Assembly: GCF_900105185.1 (NCBI RefSeq)
Contig: NZ_FNTJ01000002.1
Location: forward strand, 248,001 to 312,000
Length of the DNA stretch: 64,000 nt
Origin: Pseudomonas saponiphila
GTDB taxonomy: Bacteria; Pseudomonadota; Gammaproteobacteria; Pseudomonadales; Pseudomonadaceae
Direction of reading: 5' to 3'
The position numbers were made by a program, and so were the translations under genes. The notes beneath the pieces are model-generated. The model was not told the origin of the DNA and did not search any database. It was given only the letters and a program-made list of their open reading frames with translations. This document shows positions 1 through 9,046 of this stretch, piece after piece. How positions within the stretch are numbered: position 1 is the first letter of the stretch; every line of letters starts with the position of its first letter.

Positions 1-402
1 GCTGCCCTAGGCAGTCGCTGGCCACTGACCGCGGTGCTCGATGCCCTGCCCTGGAACAGCGACGGCCTGATCGCCGCCATCGCCCAGCAACACGACAGCG
101 GCGAGGTGCTGATGCTGGCCTGGATGAACCGCCGGGCCCTGGCCGAAACCCTGGCCAGCGGCCAGGTCTGCTACTGGTCGCGCTCGCGCCAGTGCCTGTG
201 GCGCAAGGGCGAAAGCTCGGGCCACCGCCAGCGCCTGATCGAGGCGCGCCTGGACTGCGATGGCGACGCCGTACTGCTGCAGGTGGATCAGCACGGCCCG
301 GCCTGCCACACCGGCCGCCCCAACTGTTTCTACAACGCCATTCGCGATGGCGCGGTGGAAGTCATCAGTTCCCCCTTGAAGGACTCGCGCCATGATCCGT
401 AA
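1..402 (+). CDS. hisI: Phosphoribosyl-AMP cyclohydrolase paralog (second HisI), possibly 5'-partial
   Basis: HisI opens the ring of phosphoribosyl-AMP in histidine synthesis in the cytoplasm. The frame is open to the window edge. A GTG at 34 gives 122 residues, close to a usual HisI, but the true start may lie upstream. Counting from that GTG, the D-C-D-x-D metal motif is at residues 74-78 and the other two zinc-ligand cysteines are C91 and C98, so the canonical metal site is intact. The gene overlaps the carbonic anhydrase gene by 11 bp and is followed by pyrQ and thrS. This grouping is known in pseudomonads as a Zur-controlled set of backup enzymes for zinc starvation. The Zur operator would lie outside the window. 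The function call is firm; the zinc-limitation role is inferred from context. Confidence 0.85.
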   Translation, partial: AALGSRWPLTAVLDALPWNSDGLIAAIAQQHDSGEVLMLAWMNRRALAETLASGQVCYWSRSRQCLWRKGESSGHRQRLIEARLDCDGDAVLLQVDQHGPACHTGRPNCFYNAIRDGAVEVISSPLKDSRHDP

Positions 403-952
403 AAACCCTTCCGGCGACCTGCCGGTGATCGCTGAATCCGCCTACGTCGACAAGACCGCCATCATCTGCGGCAAGGTGGTGATCGGCGAAAACGTGTTCG
501 TCGGCCCCTACGCGGTGATCCGCGCCGATGAAGTGGACGCCAGCGGCCAGATGCAGGCCATCACCATCGGTGCCAACTCGAACATCCAGGACGGCGTGGT
601 GATCCACTCCAAATCCGGCGCGGCGGTGACCATCGGCCAGCACACCTCCATCGCCCACCGCTCAATCGTCCACGGCCCCTGCGTGGTCGGCGACCGGGTA
701 TTCATCGGCTTCAACAGCGTGCTGTTCAACTGCGAGGTGGGCGACGGCAGCGTGGTCCGGCACAACTCGGTGGTGGACGGTCGCGACCTGCCGCCGGGCT
801 TCTATGTGCCCTCCACCACCCGCATCGGCCCCAAGACCGACCTGGCGCAGTTCCCTCCGGTGAGCATCAGTGCTGCGGAGTTTTCCGAAGACGTGGCCCG
901 CACCAACATCGATCTGGTGCGCGGCTACAAGGCCCTGCAGAACGAGTTCTGA
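392..952 (+). CDS. Gamma-class carbonic anhydrase-like hexapeptide-repeat protein
   Basis: This is a left-handed beta-helix protein of 186 residues with repeated isoleucine/valine-rich hexapeptides, as in gamma-carbonic anhydrases, which hydrate CO2 as cytoplasmic trimers. The three metal-ligand histidines are visible as H72, H89 and H94, with the typical five-residue spacing of the last two. The conserved Arg and Asp of the active site lie near residues 44-46. The ATG overlaps the end of hisI by 11 bp, and pyrQ starts 2 bp after the stop, so it is translated within the same operon. The family can use iron or cobalt as well as zinc, which suits a zinc-sparing backup of the zinc-dependent beta-class enzyme. 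That role is inferred from the neighbourhood. It corresponds to the carbonic anhydrase gene next to pyrQ in P. aeruginosa. Confidence 0.85.
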   Translation: MIRKNPSGDLPVIAESAYVDKTAIICGKVVIGENVFVGPYAVIRADEVDASGQMQAITIGANSNIQDGVVIHSKSGAAVTIGQHTSIAHRSIVHGPCVVGDRVFIGFNSVLFNCEVGDGSVVRHNSVVDGRDLPPGFYVPSTTRIGPKTDLAQFPPVSISAAEFSEDVARTNIDLVRGYKALQNEF

Positions 953-954
953 CC

Positions 955-2289
955 ATGAGCCGAATCCTTATCCGCAATGCCCGACTGGTGAACGAAGGTC
1001 GCGAGTTCGACGCCGACCTGCTGGTCAGCCATGGGCGCATCGACACCATCGGCAGCCTCGACCACCTCAGCGCCGACCTGGAAATCGACGCCCAGGGCCA
1101 GTGGCTGCTGCCGGGCATGATCGACGACCAGGTGCACTTTCGCGATCCCGGGGCCCCGGAAAAAGGCAGCATCCATAGCGAGTCGCGCGCCGCCGTGGCC
1201 GGTGGCATCACCAGCTTCATGGACATGCCCAACACCTCGCCGGCAACCTTGACCCTGGCCGCCCTGGCCGACAAGAAACGCCGCGCAGCGGTGGCCTCGG
1301 TGGCCAACTACGGCTTTCACTTCGGCGTCAGCAACGACAACCTGGACACCGTCGCCGCTCTGGACCCGACCCAGGTCGCCGGGGTCAAGGTGTTCATGGG
1401 GGCCTCCACCGGCAACCTGCTGGTGGACGATCCCGAGGTGCTGGACCGCCTGTTTCGCCAGGTGCCCACCCTGCTCCTGGCCCACTGCGAACACACCCCG
1501 AGCATCCAGCTCGCGCAACAACGCTGGCAGCAACTCTACGGCGAACAGATTCCCGCCGCCGCCCACCCGCGCATTCGCGACGCCGAGGCCTGCTACCGCT
1601 CCTCGTCCCTGGCGGTAGCCCTGGCGAAGAAACACGGCACCCGCCTGCACGTGCTGCACTTGACCAGCGCCCGGGAACTGGCCCTGTTCGAGGACCGGCC
1701 CCTGGCGCAAAAGCGCATCACCGCCGAAGTCTGCCTGCACCACCTGCTGTTCGATGACCGCGACTATCCGCGCCTCGGCCACCTGATCAAATGCAACCCG
1801 GCGATCAAGACCCAGGCCGATCGCGACGCCTTGCGCCAGGCCCTGAACAGCCAGCGCCTGGACGTCATCGGCAGCGACCACGCGCCTCACACCTGGGAGC
1901 AGAAGCAGCAGCCCTACACCCGCGCGCCGGCGGGCCTGCCGCTGGTGCAACACGCACTACCCGCACTGCTGGAGCTGGTGGCGGACCGAGTCCTGCCGCT
2001 GACCACCCTGGTGGAAAAGACCAGCCACCGGGTGGCCGATCTGTTCGCCATTCCCGACCGCGGCTACCTGCGCGAAGGCTACTGGGCCGATCTGGTGCTG
2101 ATCCGTCCCGAGCCCGAAGGGCTGGCCGTGGACCGCCAGCCGATCCTGGCCCAATGCGGCTGGACGCCGTTCGCCGGCCGGCGCTTTCGCCATAGCGTCG
2201 CCACCACCCTGGTGTCCGGCCAGCTCGCCTGGCACCAGGGTCGCCTGTACGACCACTGTCAGGGCCTGCCCCTGCGCTTCGATCGCTGA
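955..2289 (+). CDS. pyrQ: Dihydroorotase paralog PyrQ (zinc-limitation cluster)
   Basis: This amidohydrolase of 444 residues is of the dihydroorotase type, which interconverts carbamoyl-aspartate and dihydroorotate in pyrimidine synthesis. The usual D-x-H-x-H metal motif near the N terminus reads D57-D58-Q59-V60-H61, so the first ligand histidine is a glutamine. The remaining metal residues appear in place: lysine K145 (normally carboxylated), H177, H232 or H235, and D308 in a SDHAPH motif. The gene follows the carbonic anhydrase gene by 2 bp and ends 17 bp before an IS21 element; without the element it would be about 35 bp from thrS. In P. aeruginosa the equivalent gene is pyrQ. The Q-for-H change recurs, as far as I recall, in other DHOase branches and may alter metal preference. 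Confidence 0.85.
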   Translation: MSRILIRNARLVNEGREFDADLLVSHGRIDTIGSLDHLSADLEIDAQGQWLLPGMIDDQVHFRDPGAPEKGSIHSESRAAVAGGITSFMDMPNTSPATLTLAALADKKRRAAVASVANYGFHFGVSNDNLDTVAALDPTQVAGVKVFMGASTGNLLVDDPEVLDRLFRQVPTLLLAHCEHTPSIQLAQQRWQQLYGEQIPAAAHPRIRDAEACYRSSSLAVALAKKHGTRLHVLHLTSARELALFEDRPLAQKRITAEVCLHHLLFDDRDYPRLGHLIKCNPAIKTQADRDALRQALNSQRLDVIGSDHAPHTWEQKQQPYTRAPAGLPLVQHALPALLELVADRVLPLTTLVEKTSHRVADLFAIPDRGYLREGYWADLVLIRPEPEGLAVDRQPILAQCGWTPFAGRRFRHSVATTLVSGQLAWHQGRLYDHCQGLPLRFDR

Positions 2290-2306
2290 TCCCCCAGCCA
2301 GCCCAA

Positions 2307-2456
2307 TGCGGATTTCGGAGCACCGTGACCGGCCGTTTCGGTTGATCGTGACCGGTCATTTCGCTAACGCGTGACCGCTCATTTCGGTAGCAACGTGACC
2401 GATTTTCCGCCTGTTCCGAAACAGGTGGTCACGGCTTACCGAAATCGCCGGTCACG
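2307..2456. repeat. Left end of IS21 copy 1: multiple 23-bp terminal repeats
   Basis: The motif GTGACC occurs at 2325, 2348, 2371 and 2395, spaced 23, 23 and 24 bp, each followed by a TTTCG- or TTTTCC-like stretch. Two inverted copies (GGTCAC) follow at 2427 and 2450, again 23 bp apart. A perfect small hairpin (CCTGTT/AACAGG) lies between the two sets at about 2410-2425. IS21-family ends are known to carry several transposase-binding repeats; the inner inverted pair and hairpin precede istA by about 75 bp and could regulate it. Confidence 0.8.
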
Positions 2457-2531
2457 ACTTAGCGAAAGCCTTCCCCTTCGTTGCGCATGACCTGATGCGC
2501 CGCCATCCTCGACCGATTTCGGGAGAGGAAG

Positions 2532-4217
2532 ATGGCGGCGCCGCGAGTAGCCATGCGAAACATCAAAGAATGTCTGCGCCTCAAGTTTGAGGCCGGCTTG
2601 TCCCACGAGAAGATTGCCCGTGCCTTGCAGCTGTCCAAGGGCGTGGTTAGCAAGTACATCGCGGCGGCGCGGGTGGCCGGGCTGGACTGGCCGGCGCTGG
2701 TGGCCATGGACGAGGCCGCGCTGGCGGCCGCCTTGTTTGCACCGACGTCGACGAACAAGCCGCGCGGTGAGCGAGTGCTGCCCGATGTGCTGAGCATCCA
2801 CCGCGAGTTGCGACGCAAGGGCGTGACCTTGCAGCTGCTGTGGGAGGAATATCTCGCCGCGCATGCGGGCCAGCCGACCTACCGCTACACCCAGTTCGTC
2901 GAGCACTACCGGCGCTACGCCCAGACGCTCAAACGTTCGATGCGTCAGCTGCACCGTGCGGGCGAGAAGCTATTCATCGACTATGCCGGGCCGACGCTGC
3001 CGGTGGTCGACCCGGCCACCGGCGAAGTGCGCCGGGCGCACATCTTCGTCGCCGCCCTGGGCGCCTCGAATTACACCTATGCCTGCGCGACGCCAGGCGA
3101 AACCCAGGTGGACTGGCTGACCTCGCTGGGCCAGGCTCTGACCTACTTTGGCGGCGTGCCGGAAATGGTTGTGCCGGACAATCCGCGCGCCCTGGTCGCC
3201 CAGCCGGATCGCTACGAGCCGGGCCTGAACCGGGCCACGCTGGAGTGCGCGCGTCATTACCAGACGGTGATCCTGCCGGCACGGCCACGCAAGCCTCAGG
3301 ACAAGGCCAAGGCCGAGGTGGCGGTGCAGGTGGTCGAGCGCTGGATCATGGCGCGGCTGCGCCATCGGCAGTTCTTCAGCCTGCATGCGCTTAACCAGGC
3401 CATCGCCGAGCTGCTGGAGGATCTGAATCGGCGCCCGTTCAAGCGGCTCGATGGCTGCCGGCGCGACTGGTTCGAGCGCCTGGATCGCCCGGCCTTGCGA
3501 GCGCTGCCGGTGCATCCCTACGAGGTCGCCACCTTCAAGCGCTGCAAGGTCAGCATCGACTACCACATCGAGGTCAATGGCAGCTTCTACAGCGTGCCCT
3601 CCGCCCTGGCCCGGCAGAACGTGGACGTGCGACTGACGGCACACACCCTGGAAGTGCTGCATGGCAACCGGCGGGTGGCCAGCCACCTGCTGCTGGGGCG
3701 ACGCGGCGCTTACAGTACCCAGCGCGAGCACATGCCCGCGGCGCACCAGGCGCATCGCGAATGGACGCCACAACGCCTGCTCGACTGGGGCGCGCGGATC
3801 GGCCCCTACACGCGCCAACTGATCGATCACCAACTGACCCACAAGCCGCACCCGGAGATGGGCTACCGCGCCTGCCTCGGCCTGCTCTCGCTGGCCCGGC
3901 GCTATGGCAATGCACGCCTGGAAGCCGCTGCCGAACGTGCCGTACACCTGCGCGCCTTCACCGGGCGCAGCGTGCGCAACCTGCTCCAGCAAGGCCTGGA
4001 TCAACAGCCGCTGCCCCAGCGTGCCGCCGAAACGACCTTACCCGGCGACCACGAGAACGTCCGTGGCGCCGACTACTACCAACCCCCGCAACAGGAGCTG
4101 TTCGATGATGCCGCAACACACCCTGAATCAACTGCACCAGCTACGCCTGGACGGCATGGCCCGCGCCCTGGAAGAGCAATGGACGCTGCCGGCCAGCCAC
4201 AGCCTGAGCTTCGATGA
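2532..4217 (+). CDS. istA: IS21 transposase IstA
   Basis: This is the 561-residue DDE transposase of the IS21 element, which cuts and joins the element ends. An N-terminal helix-turn-helix region (about residues 10-45) would bind the terminal repeats. The integrase core follows, with the likely catalytic triad D150 (in FIDYAG), D216 (in VPDNPRA) and E262 (in KAKAEVAV). The ATG is preceded by a GAGAGGAAG stretch. The reading frame overlaps the start of istB by 113 bp, so the two are probably translationally coupled. A copy with the same protein sequence is at 53416-55101. Confidence 0.95.
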   Translation: MAAPRVAMRNIKECLRLKFEAGLSHEKIARALQLSKGVVSKYIAAARVAGLDWPALVAMDEAALAAALFAPTSTNKPRGERVLPDVLSIHRELRRKGVTLQLLWEEYLAAHAGQPTYRYTQFVEHYRRYAQTLKRSMRQLHRAGEKLFIDYAGPTLPVVDPATGEVRRAHIFVAALGASNYTYACATPGETQVDWLTSLGQALTYFGGVPEMVVPDNPRALVAQPDRYEPGLNRATLECARHYQTVILPARPRKPQDKAKAEVAVQVVERWIMARLRHRQFFSLHALNQAIAELLEDLNRRPFKRLDGCRRDWFERLDRPALRALPVHPYEVATFKRCKVSIDYHIEVNGSFYSVPSALARQNVDVRLTAHTLEVLHGNRRVASHLLLGRRGAYSTQREHMPAAHQAHREWTPQRLLDWGARIGPYTRQLIDHQLTHKPHPEMGYRACLGLLSLARRYGNARLEAAAERAVHLRAFTGRSVRNLLQQGLDQQPLPQRAAETTLPGDHENVRGADYYQPPQQELFDDAATHPESTAPATPGRHGPRPGRAMDAAGQPQPELR

Positions 4218-4854
4218 ACGCCTCGGCCTACTGCTCGACCGCGAACTGGCCTGGCGTGACAACCAGCGCCTGGTACGGCTGCGCAAGAAGGCCAAGCTCA
4301 AGTACGCCAACGCCTGCCTGGAAGATCTCGACCGCCGCACCGGACGCGCCCTGGACGAGCGTCTGATCGCCACCCTGGCCAGTGGCGACTGGATCCGCCA
4401 GCAGCACAACCTGCTGCTGACCGGCCCGACCGGTGCCGGCAAAACCTGGCTGGCCTGCGCCCTGGGCAACCAGGCCTGCCGCCAGGGCTATAGCACCCTG
4501 TACCTGCGCACCCCGCGCCTGCTGGAACAACTGCGCATCGCTCATGGCGACGGCAGCTTCGGCCGTACCCTGCAACAGCTGGCAAAGGTCGACGTCCTGG
4601 TGCTGGACGACTGGGCGCTAGCCCCGCTGGAGGAAGGAGCCCGGCATGACCTGCTGGAGGTGATCGACGACCGCGCTGGCAGCCGCTCCACCATCCTGAC
4701 GAGCCAACTGCCCATCGAGCACTGGCACGGCTGGATCAACGACCCGACCCTGGCCGATGCCATCCTCGACCGCCTGGTGCACAACGCCTACCGACTGACG
4801 ATGAAAGGCGAGTCGCTGCGCCGAAAAAAAGCCGAGGAACAAGCCGCATCGTGA
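4105..4854 (+). CDS. istB: IS21 helper ATPase IstB
   Basis: IstB is a DnaC-like AAA+ ATPase that assists IstA in target selection and strand transfer. The protein has 249 residues from the ATG at 4105, which has an AGGAG 8 bases upstream; a longer open frame upstream is only read-through inside istA. Walker A is at residues 107-114 (GPTGAGKT) and the Walker B aspartates are near 168-169. The stop codon overlaps a GTG (GTGA at 4851) that opens a further 45-codon frame running across the right end of the element and over the thrS start codon. The second copy is at 52779-53528. Confidence 0.95.
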   Translation: MMPQHTLNQLHQLRLDGMARALEEQWTLPASHSLSFDERLGLLLDRELAWRDNQRLVRLRKKAKLKYANACLEDLDRRTGRALDERLIATLASGDWIRQQHNLLLTGPTGAGKTWLACALGNQACRQGYSTLYLRTPRLLEQLRIAHGDGSFGRTLQQLAKVDVLVLDDWALAPLEEGARHDLLEVIDDRAGSRSTILTSQLPIEHWHGWINDPTLADAILDRLVHNAYRLTMKGESLRRKKAEEQAAS

Positions 4855-4900
4855 CCGATGCGATTACAATCCAGAACCCGCGCAACCGGGGTGGAAGCAC

Positions 4901-4947
4901 CGGTCACGTATTAGCGAAACGCTCGGTCACGTTCACCGAAATCCGCA
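4901..4947. repeat. Right end of IS21 copy 1: two 23-bp terminal repeats
   Basis: GGTCAC occurs at 4902 and 4925, spaced 23 bp and inverted relative to the left-end set, followed by the terminal CCGAAATCCGCA. These are the expected transposase-binding repeats of the right end. Confidence 0.8.
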
Positions 4948-4965
4948 GCCCAAGGACCACCGAAG

Positions 4966-6855
4966 ATGATCCGCATCACCCTGCCTGATGGCGCGTGCCG
5001 TGAGTACGACCAGCCGTTGTCCGTGTTCGAGGTGGCCGCCAGCATTGGCAGCGGCCTGGCCAAAGCCGCCGTGGCCGGACGGGTCGACGGCCGGCTGGTG
5101 GACTGTGACTACCTGTTGCACAGCGACACCCACCTGAGCATCGTCACCGCCAGCGATGCCGATGGCCTGCAAATCCTGCGTCACTCCTGCGCCCACCTGC
5201 TGGCCATGGCGGTGAAGCAGTTGTACCCCTCGGCTCAGGTCACCATCGGCCCGGTCATCGAGGACGGTTTCTTCTACGACTTCGCCTACGAGCGCCCTTT
5301 CACTCCCGAGGATCTGGACCTGATCGAGGCGCGCATGCACAGCCTGGCCGCCACCAACCACCGCCTGCACCGCCGCGAGCTGTCCCGGGAGCAGGCGCTG
5401 CAACACTTCGCCGCGCAGGGCGAGCACTACAAGGTCGAACTGATCCGCGATCTGCCTCAGGAGGCCGTGCTGTCGCTGTACCGTCAGGGCGATTTCGAAG
5501 ACCTGTGCCGCGGCCCCCACGTGCGCAGCACCGGTCAGTTACGGGCGTTCAAGCTGACCAAGGTGGCCGGGGCCTATTGGCGCGGCGACGCCAACAACGC
5601 GCCGTTGCAACGGATCTACGGCACCTGCTGGGCCACTCGCCAGGATCTGGACGCCTATCTGGTTCGCCAGGAACAGGCCGCCAAGCGCGACCACCGCAAG
5701 CTGGGCCAGCAACTGGACCTGTTCCACTTCGACGACTGCGCGCCAGGTTCAGTGTTCTGGCACGCCAAGGGCTGGACCCTGTTCCAGCAGTTGATCGGCT
5801 ACATGCGCCAGCGCCAGGAACAGGCCGGCTACCAGGAAGTGAACACCCCGGACGTGATGGACCGCAGCCTCTGGGAAACCTCCGGGCACTGGCAGAACTA
5901 CCGCGACCACATGTTCACCACCAGCACCGAGGACCAGCGCACCTTCGCCCTCAAGCCGATGAACTGCCCCGGCGCGGTGGCCATCTTCGGCCAGGGTTTG
6001 AAGAGCTACCGCGACCTGCCCCTGCGCATCGCCGAGTTCGGCAAGGTCCATCGCTACGAACCTTCGGGGGCACTGCACGGCTTGCTGCGGGTGCGCCACT
6101 TCACCCAGGACGACGCCCACATCTTCTGCACCGCGCAACAGATGCAGGACGAATGCGCCCGCACCATCGCCCTGGTGTTCGACATCTACAAGGAGTTCGG
6201 TTTCGACGAAGTGGCGGTGAAGCTGTCCACCCGCCCGGCCAATCGCATCGGCAGCGACGAGGTCTGGGATCAGCTGGAAAGCGCCCTGGTCGGCGCCCTG
6301 CAAAGCATGCGGATCGACTATCGGCTCAACCCGGGGGAAGGCGCCTTCTACGGCCCGAAACTGGAGTTCGTGCTGCGCGACGCCATCGGCCGCGACTGGC
6401 AGTGCGGCACCCTGCAAGTGGACCTCAACCTGCCCGAGCGCTTTGCCATCAGCTACGTCGACGACCACGGCGAACGCCGGCAACCGGTGATGCTGCACCG
6501 CGCGCTGTTCGGTTCCCTGGAACGCTTTATCGGCATTCTCCTTGAGCACCATGGCGGCGCCCTGCCCCTGTGGCTGGCACCGCAGCAGGTGGCGGTGCTG
6601 AACATCAGCGCGGCCCAGGCGAACCATGCCCAGGCCATCGCCGAGCGCCTGCGCCGGCATGGGCTGCGGGCCAGTGCCGACCTGCGCAACGAAAAGATCG
6701 GCTACAAGATCCGCGAGCACAGCCTGCAGAAAGTGCCTTATCTGCTGGTGATAGGGGACAAGGAGCAAGCCGGAGGCTACGTCAGCCTGCGCAGCCGCAA
6801 GGGCGAAGACCTGGGGCAGCTGACCCTGGAGCAGGCGCTGCAGCGCATGGTCTAG
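4966..6855 (+). CDS. thrS: Threonyl-tRNA synthetase, second copy
   Basis: This cytoplasmic enzyme charges tRNA-Thr. It is 629 residues, slightly shorter than the usual 640. It contains an N-terminal TGS domain (1-60), the editing domain with H73, H77, C181 and H185, the class II catalytic core and a C-terminal anticodon-binding domain. The catalytic zinc ligands C334, H385 and H511 are all present, so it is not an obviously zinc-free form. The context with hisI, the carbonic anhydrase gene and pyrQ identifies it as the zinc-limitation paralog rather than the housekeeping thrS, which in pseudomonads lies next to infC. The AAGGA ribosome site at 4952-4956 survives, although an IS21 element now ends at 4947 and separates the gene from the operon promoter. 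Confidence 0.92.
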   Translation: MIRITLPDGACREYDQPLSVFEVAASIGSGLAKAAVAGRVDGRLVDCDYLLHSDTHLSIVTASDADGLQILRHSCAHLLAMAVKQLYPSAQVTIGPVIEDGFFYDFAYERPFTPEDLDLIEARMHSLAATNHRLHRRELSREQALQHFAAQGEHYKVELIRDLPQEAVLSLYRQGDFEDLCRGPHVRSTGQLRAFKLTKVAGAYWRGDANNAPLQRIYGTCWATRQDLDAYLVRQEQAAKRDHRKLGQQLDLFHFDDCAPGSVFWHAKGWTLFQQLIGYMRQRQEQAGYQEVNTPDVMDRSLWETSGHWQNYRDHMFTTSTEDQRTFALKPMNCPGAVAIFGQGLKSYRDLPLRIAEFGKVHRYEPSGALHGLLRVRHFTQDDAHIFCTAQQMQDECARTIALVFDIYKEFGFDEVAVKLSTRPANRIGSDEVWDQLESALVGALQSMRIDYRLNPGEGAFYGPKLEFVLRDAIGRDWQCGTLQVDLNLPERFAISYVDDHGERRQPVMLHRALFGSLERFIGILLEHHGGALPLWLAPQQVAVLNISAAQANHAQAIAERLRRHGLRASADLRNEKIGYKIREHSLQKVPYLLVIGDKEQAGGYVSLRSRKGEDLGQLTLEQALQRMV

Positions 6856-6930
6856 CGTGGGCCCGGCTGGTCGGCCAGGACCCGGTTCCAGATGTCGGGC
6901 GGGTGTCGGCCAACCGGCTACCGGGCAGGA

Positions 6931-7455
6931 TCAGGAAGCCCGGGGCTTGACCGTGCCGCAGTCCTGGCCGAGCCACACGGCGCGGGTGTCCATGCTGCCC
7001 TTCTGCTGCAGGCCGGTGGCATTGAAAGTGCCGATCACATTGGTGGTGAACTCGCGATCACTGATGAACCTGGCTACCCCACTGCCCTGGGCCTTGGGAC
7101 AACTGAAACGAAACTTCCACTGGTTGCCGTTGCGCTCGGTGACCTGCTGCCGGCAGCCCGACTGCGGGTCCTGCAGCGGGATGGTATCGGACTTGACCTG
7201 ATCCGGCGTCAGGCACACGCGAATGCCCTTGCCGCCCATGGTCACGCCCTGTTTCTCCAGCATGGCCCGTTGCTGCGGGGTCATCTGCTGCTGCAACTGG
7301 CCGAGGATCAGCGACAGATCCGGCAGGTTCTGGTCATCGACCTTCATGTTGCTGCTGGTCAGTTCCCACAAGCCCGGTTGCAGCATCTGCGCCTGCGCCG
7401 CCAGTGGCAGCGCCATTCCCGCCGCCAACGCCCAACCCAGTAAACGAAGTTTCAT
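6931..7455 (-). CDS. Exported DUF3617 family protein
   Basis: This is a protein of 174 residues with a clear signal peptide of about 22 residues ending AAQA, so it should be periplasmic. The mature part starts with a PGLWE motif and holds paired cysteines, both typical of DUF3617 proteins, whose function is not established. It is encoded convergently to thrS, with 75 bp between the stops, and is divergent from the cardiolipin synthase gene, 132 bp away. Nothing in the sequence points to a substrate or partner. Confidence 0.75.
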   Translation of the reverse strand: MKLRLLGWALAAGMALPLAAQAQMLQPGLWELTSSNMKVDDQNLPDLSLILGQLQQQMTPQQRAMLEKQGVTMGGKGIRVCLTPDQVKSDTIPLQDPQSGCRQQVTERNGNQWKFRFSCPKAQGSGVARFISDREFTTNVIGTFNATGLQQKGSMDTRAVWLGQDCGTVKPRAS

Positions 7456-7587
7456 CGAATGACTCCTAGACAGTAGTGGCCGTTAGACTTCAAGCAAGGC
7501 ACGGCGTTGCATGCAGAATAAAATAGCGACATTCGCTGTGGAACATGGTCTGTTAGGCATTGAATTCTTCAGGAGCAAGGCTGCCCC

Positions 7588-9027
7588 ATGGATTATTTTG
7601 GCCCGCACATCTTTGGCTATCTCATCGCGCTGCTGCATTTTCTCGGGCTGATCGCCGCGATCCACGCGGTGTTCACCGTCAGGACCGCCCAAGGCGCCAT
7701 TGCCTGGGCCCTGTCACTGATGTTCATGCCCTACCTGACCCTCATCCCCTACCTGGTGTTCGGCCGCAGCACCTTCGACGCCTACATCAAGGCCCGGCGC
7801 CAGGCCAACGTGGAAATGCACAAGGCCATCAATGAGCTGAACTGGCGCCCCTGGGTCGAAGAAGCCCTGACCGCCCGGGCCTCCCAGGCCTATGCCTCGT
7901 TGCGCGCCATGCCCAAGCTCGGTCGCATGCCGTGCCTGGCCAACAATCAGCTGCGCCTGCTGGTCAATGGCGATGCCACTTTCGAAGCGATCTTCAATGC
8001 CATCCGCCGTTCCCATACGGCAGTGCTGATCCAGTTCTTCATCATTCACGACGACCAGTTGGGCCGGCGCCTGCAACGCCTGCTACTGGAAAAGGCCGCC
8101 GAAGGGGTGTCGATCCACCTGCTCTACGACGGCATCGGCAGCCATTCCCTGCCCGCCAGCTACGTGCAGACCCTGCGCGAAGCCGGGGTTCAGGTACACG
8201 CCTTCGCCACCCGCAGCGGCTGGCTCAATCGCTTTCAGGTGAACTTTCGCAACCACCGCAAGATCGTGGTGGTGGACGGCATGCTGGGGTTTGTCGGCGG
8301 ACACAACGTCGGTGACGAATACCTGGGCGAGAAACCGCCCCTGGCCCCCTGGCGCGATACCCACGTGCAGGTCAGCGGCCCGGTGGTGGCCTGCCTGCAG
8401 GAGTCCTTCGCCGAAGACTGGTTCTGGGCCGCGCGGCAGCTGCCACCGCTGATCCTGCCGGACGCCTACCCCGACGGCGGCGTGCTCTGCCAATTGCTGG
8501 CCAGCGGTCCGGCGGATGCCTACGAAACCTGCTCGCTGTTCTTCGTCGAGGCGATCCACGCCGCCAGCGAACGGGTGTGGATCACCAGCCCGTACTTCAT
8601 TCCCGACGAGGCGGTGTTCGCCGCCCTGCGCCTGGCGGTGCTGCGTGGTGTGGACGTGCGCATCCTGCTGCCGGCGCGCCCGGACCATCGCATCGTCTAC
8701 GCCGCCTCCAGTCTCTATGCCTTCGAGGCAGTGCGCGCCGGGGTCCGGGTCTTCCGTTATCAGCCGGGGTTCCTGCATCAGAAAGTGGTGTTGATCGACA
8801 ACGAGATCAGCGCCATTGGCAGCGCCAACCTGGACAACCGCTCCTTCCGCCTGAATTTCGAAGTGATGTTGCTGACCGTGGATGACGATTTCGCCACCGA
8901 GGTCGAGGACATGCTCAAGGCCGACTTCGCCAAGGCCCGGGAAATCGCCAAGGAAGAAAGCCGCCAGACCCACCGCCTGCAACAACTGGGCATGCGGGTC
9001 GCGCGGCTGATTTCACCGATTCTGTAA
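7588..9027 (+). CDS. cls: Cardiolipin synthase (ClsA type)
   Basis: This enzyme condenses two phosphatidylglycerols into cardiolipin in the inner membrane. It is 479 residues, the normal ClsA length. Two N-terminal membrane helices lie at about 5-28 and 36-58. Two phospholipase D HKD motifs follow: H223/K225/D230 and H397/K399/D404. The ATG has an AGGAGC stretch about 14 bases upstream. It stands alone on the plus strand and ends 19 bp from the convergent cyclopropane synthase gene, another membrane-lipid gene. Confidence 0.93.
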   Translation: MDYFGPHIFGYLIALLHFLGLIAAIHAVFTVRTAQGAIAWALSLMFMPYLTLIPYLVFGRSTFDAYIKARRQANVEMHKAINELNWRPWVEEALTARASQAYASLRAMPKLGRMPCLANNQLRLLVNGDATFEAIFNAIRRSHTAVLIQFFIIHDDQLGRRLQRLLLEKAAEGVSIHLLYDGIGSHSLPASYVQTLREAGVQVHAFATRSGWLNRFQVNFRNHRKIVVVDGMLGFVGGHNVGDEYLGEKPPLAPWRDTHVQVSGPVVACLQESFAEDWFWAARQLPPLILPDAYPDGGVLCQLLASGPADAYETCSLFFVEAIHAASERVWITSPYFIPDEAVFAALRLAVLRGVDVRILLPARPDHRIVYAASSLYAFEAVRAGVRVFRYQPGFLHQKVVLIDNEISAIGSANLDNRSFRLNFEVMLLTVDDDFATEVEDMLKADFAKAREIAKEESRQTHRLQQLGMRVARLISPIL

Positions 9028-9046
9028 GTCGTCGCTCAGGGTCGGC

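Larger units (their letters stand above)
2307..4947 (+). mobile_element. IS21-family insertion sequence, copy 1 (2641 bp, complete)
   Basis: The element has both IS21 genes, istA and istB, between imperfect terminal inverted repeats starting TGCGGATTTCGG. It is flanked by a 6-bp direct repeat GCCCAA at 2301-2306 and 4948-4953, which I read as the target duplication. An identical-length element in the opposite orientation is at 52686-55326 and encodes identical proteins, so transposition is recent. The insertion lies between pyrQ and thrS. It leaves the thrS ribosome binding site intact but puts 2.6 kb between thrS and its former operon promoter. Confidence 0.95.

Noticed and set aside
925..1953. 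Long open frame opposite pyrQ
   Set aside because: It has no start context or family resemblance and is the antisense of a confirmed gene.
2970..4004. Long open frame opposite istA (344 codons), repeated in copy 2
   Set aside because: It lies fully antisense to a well-supported transposase gene and is a GC-rich shadow frame.
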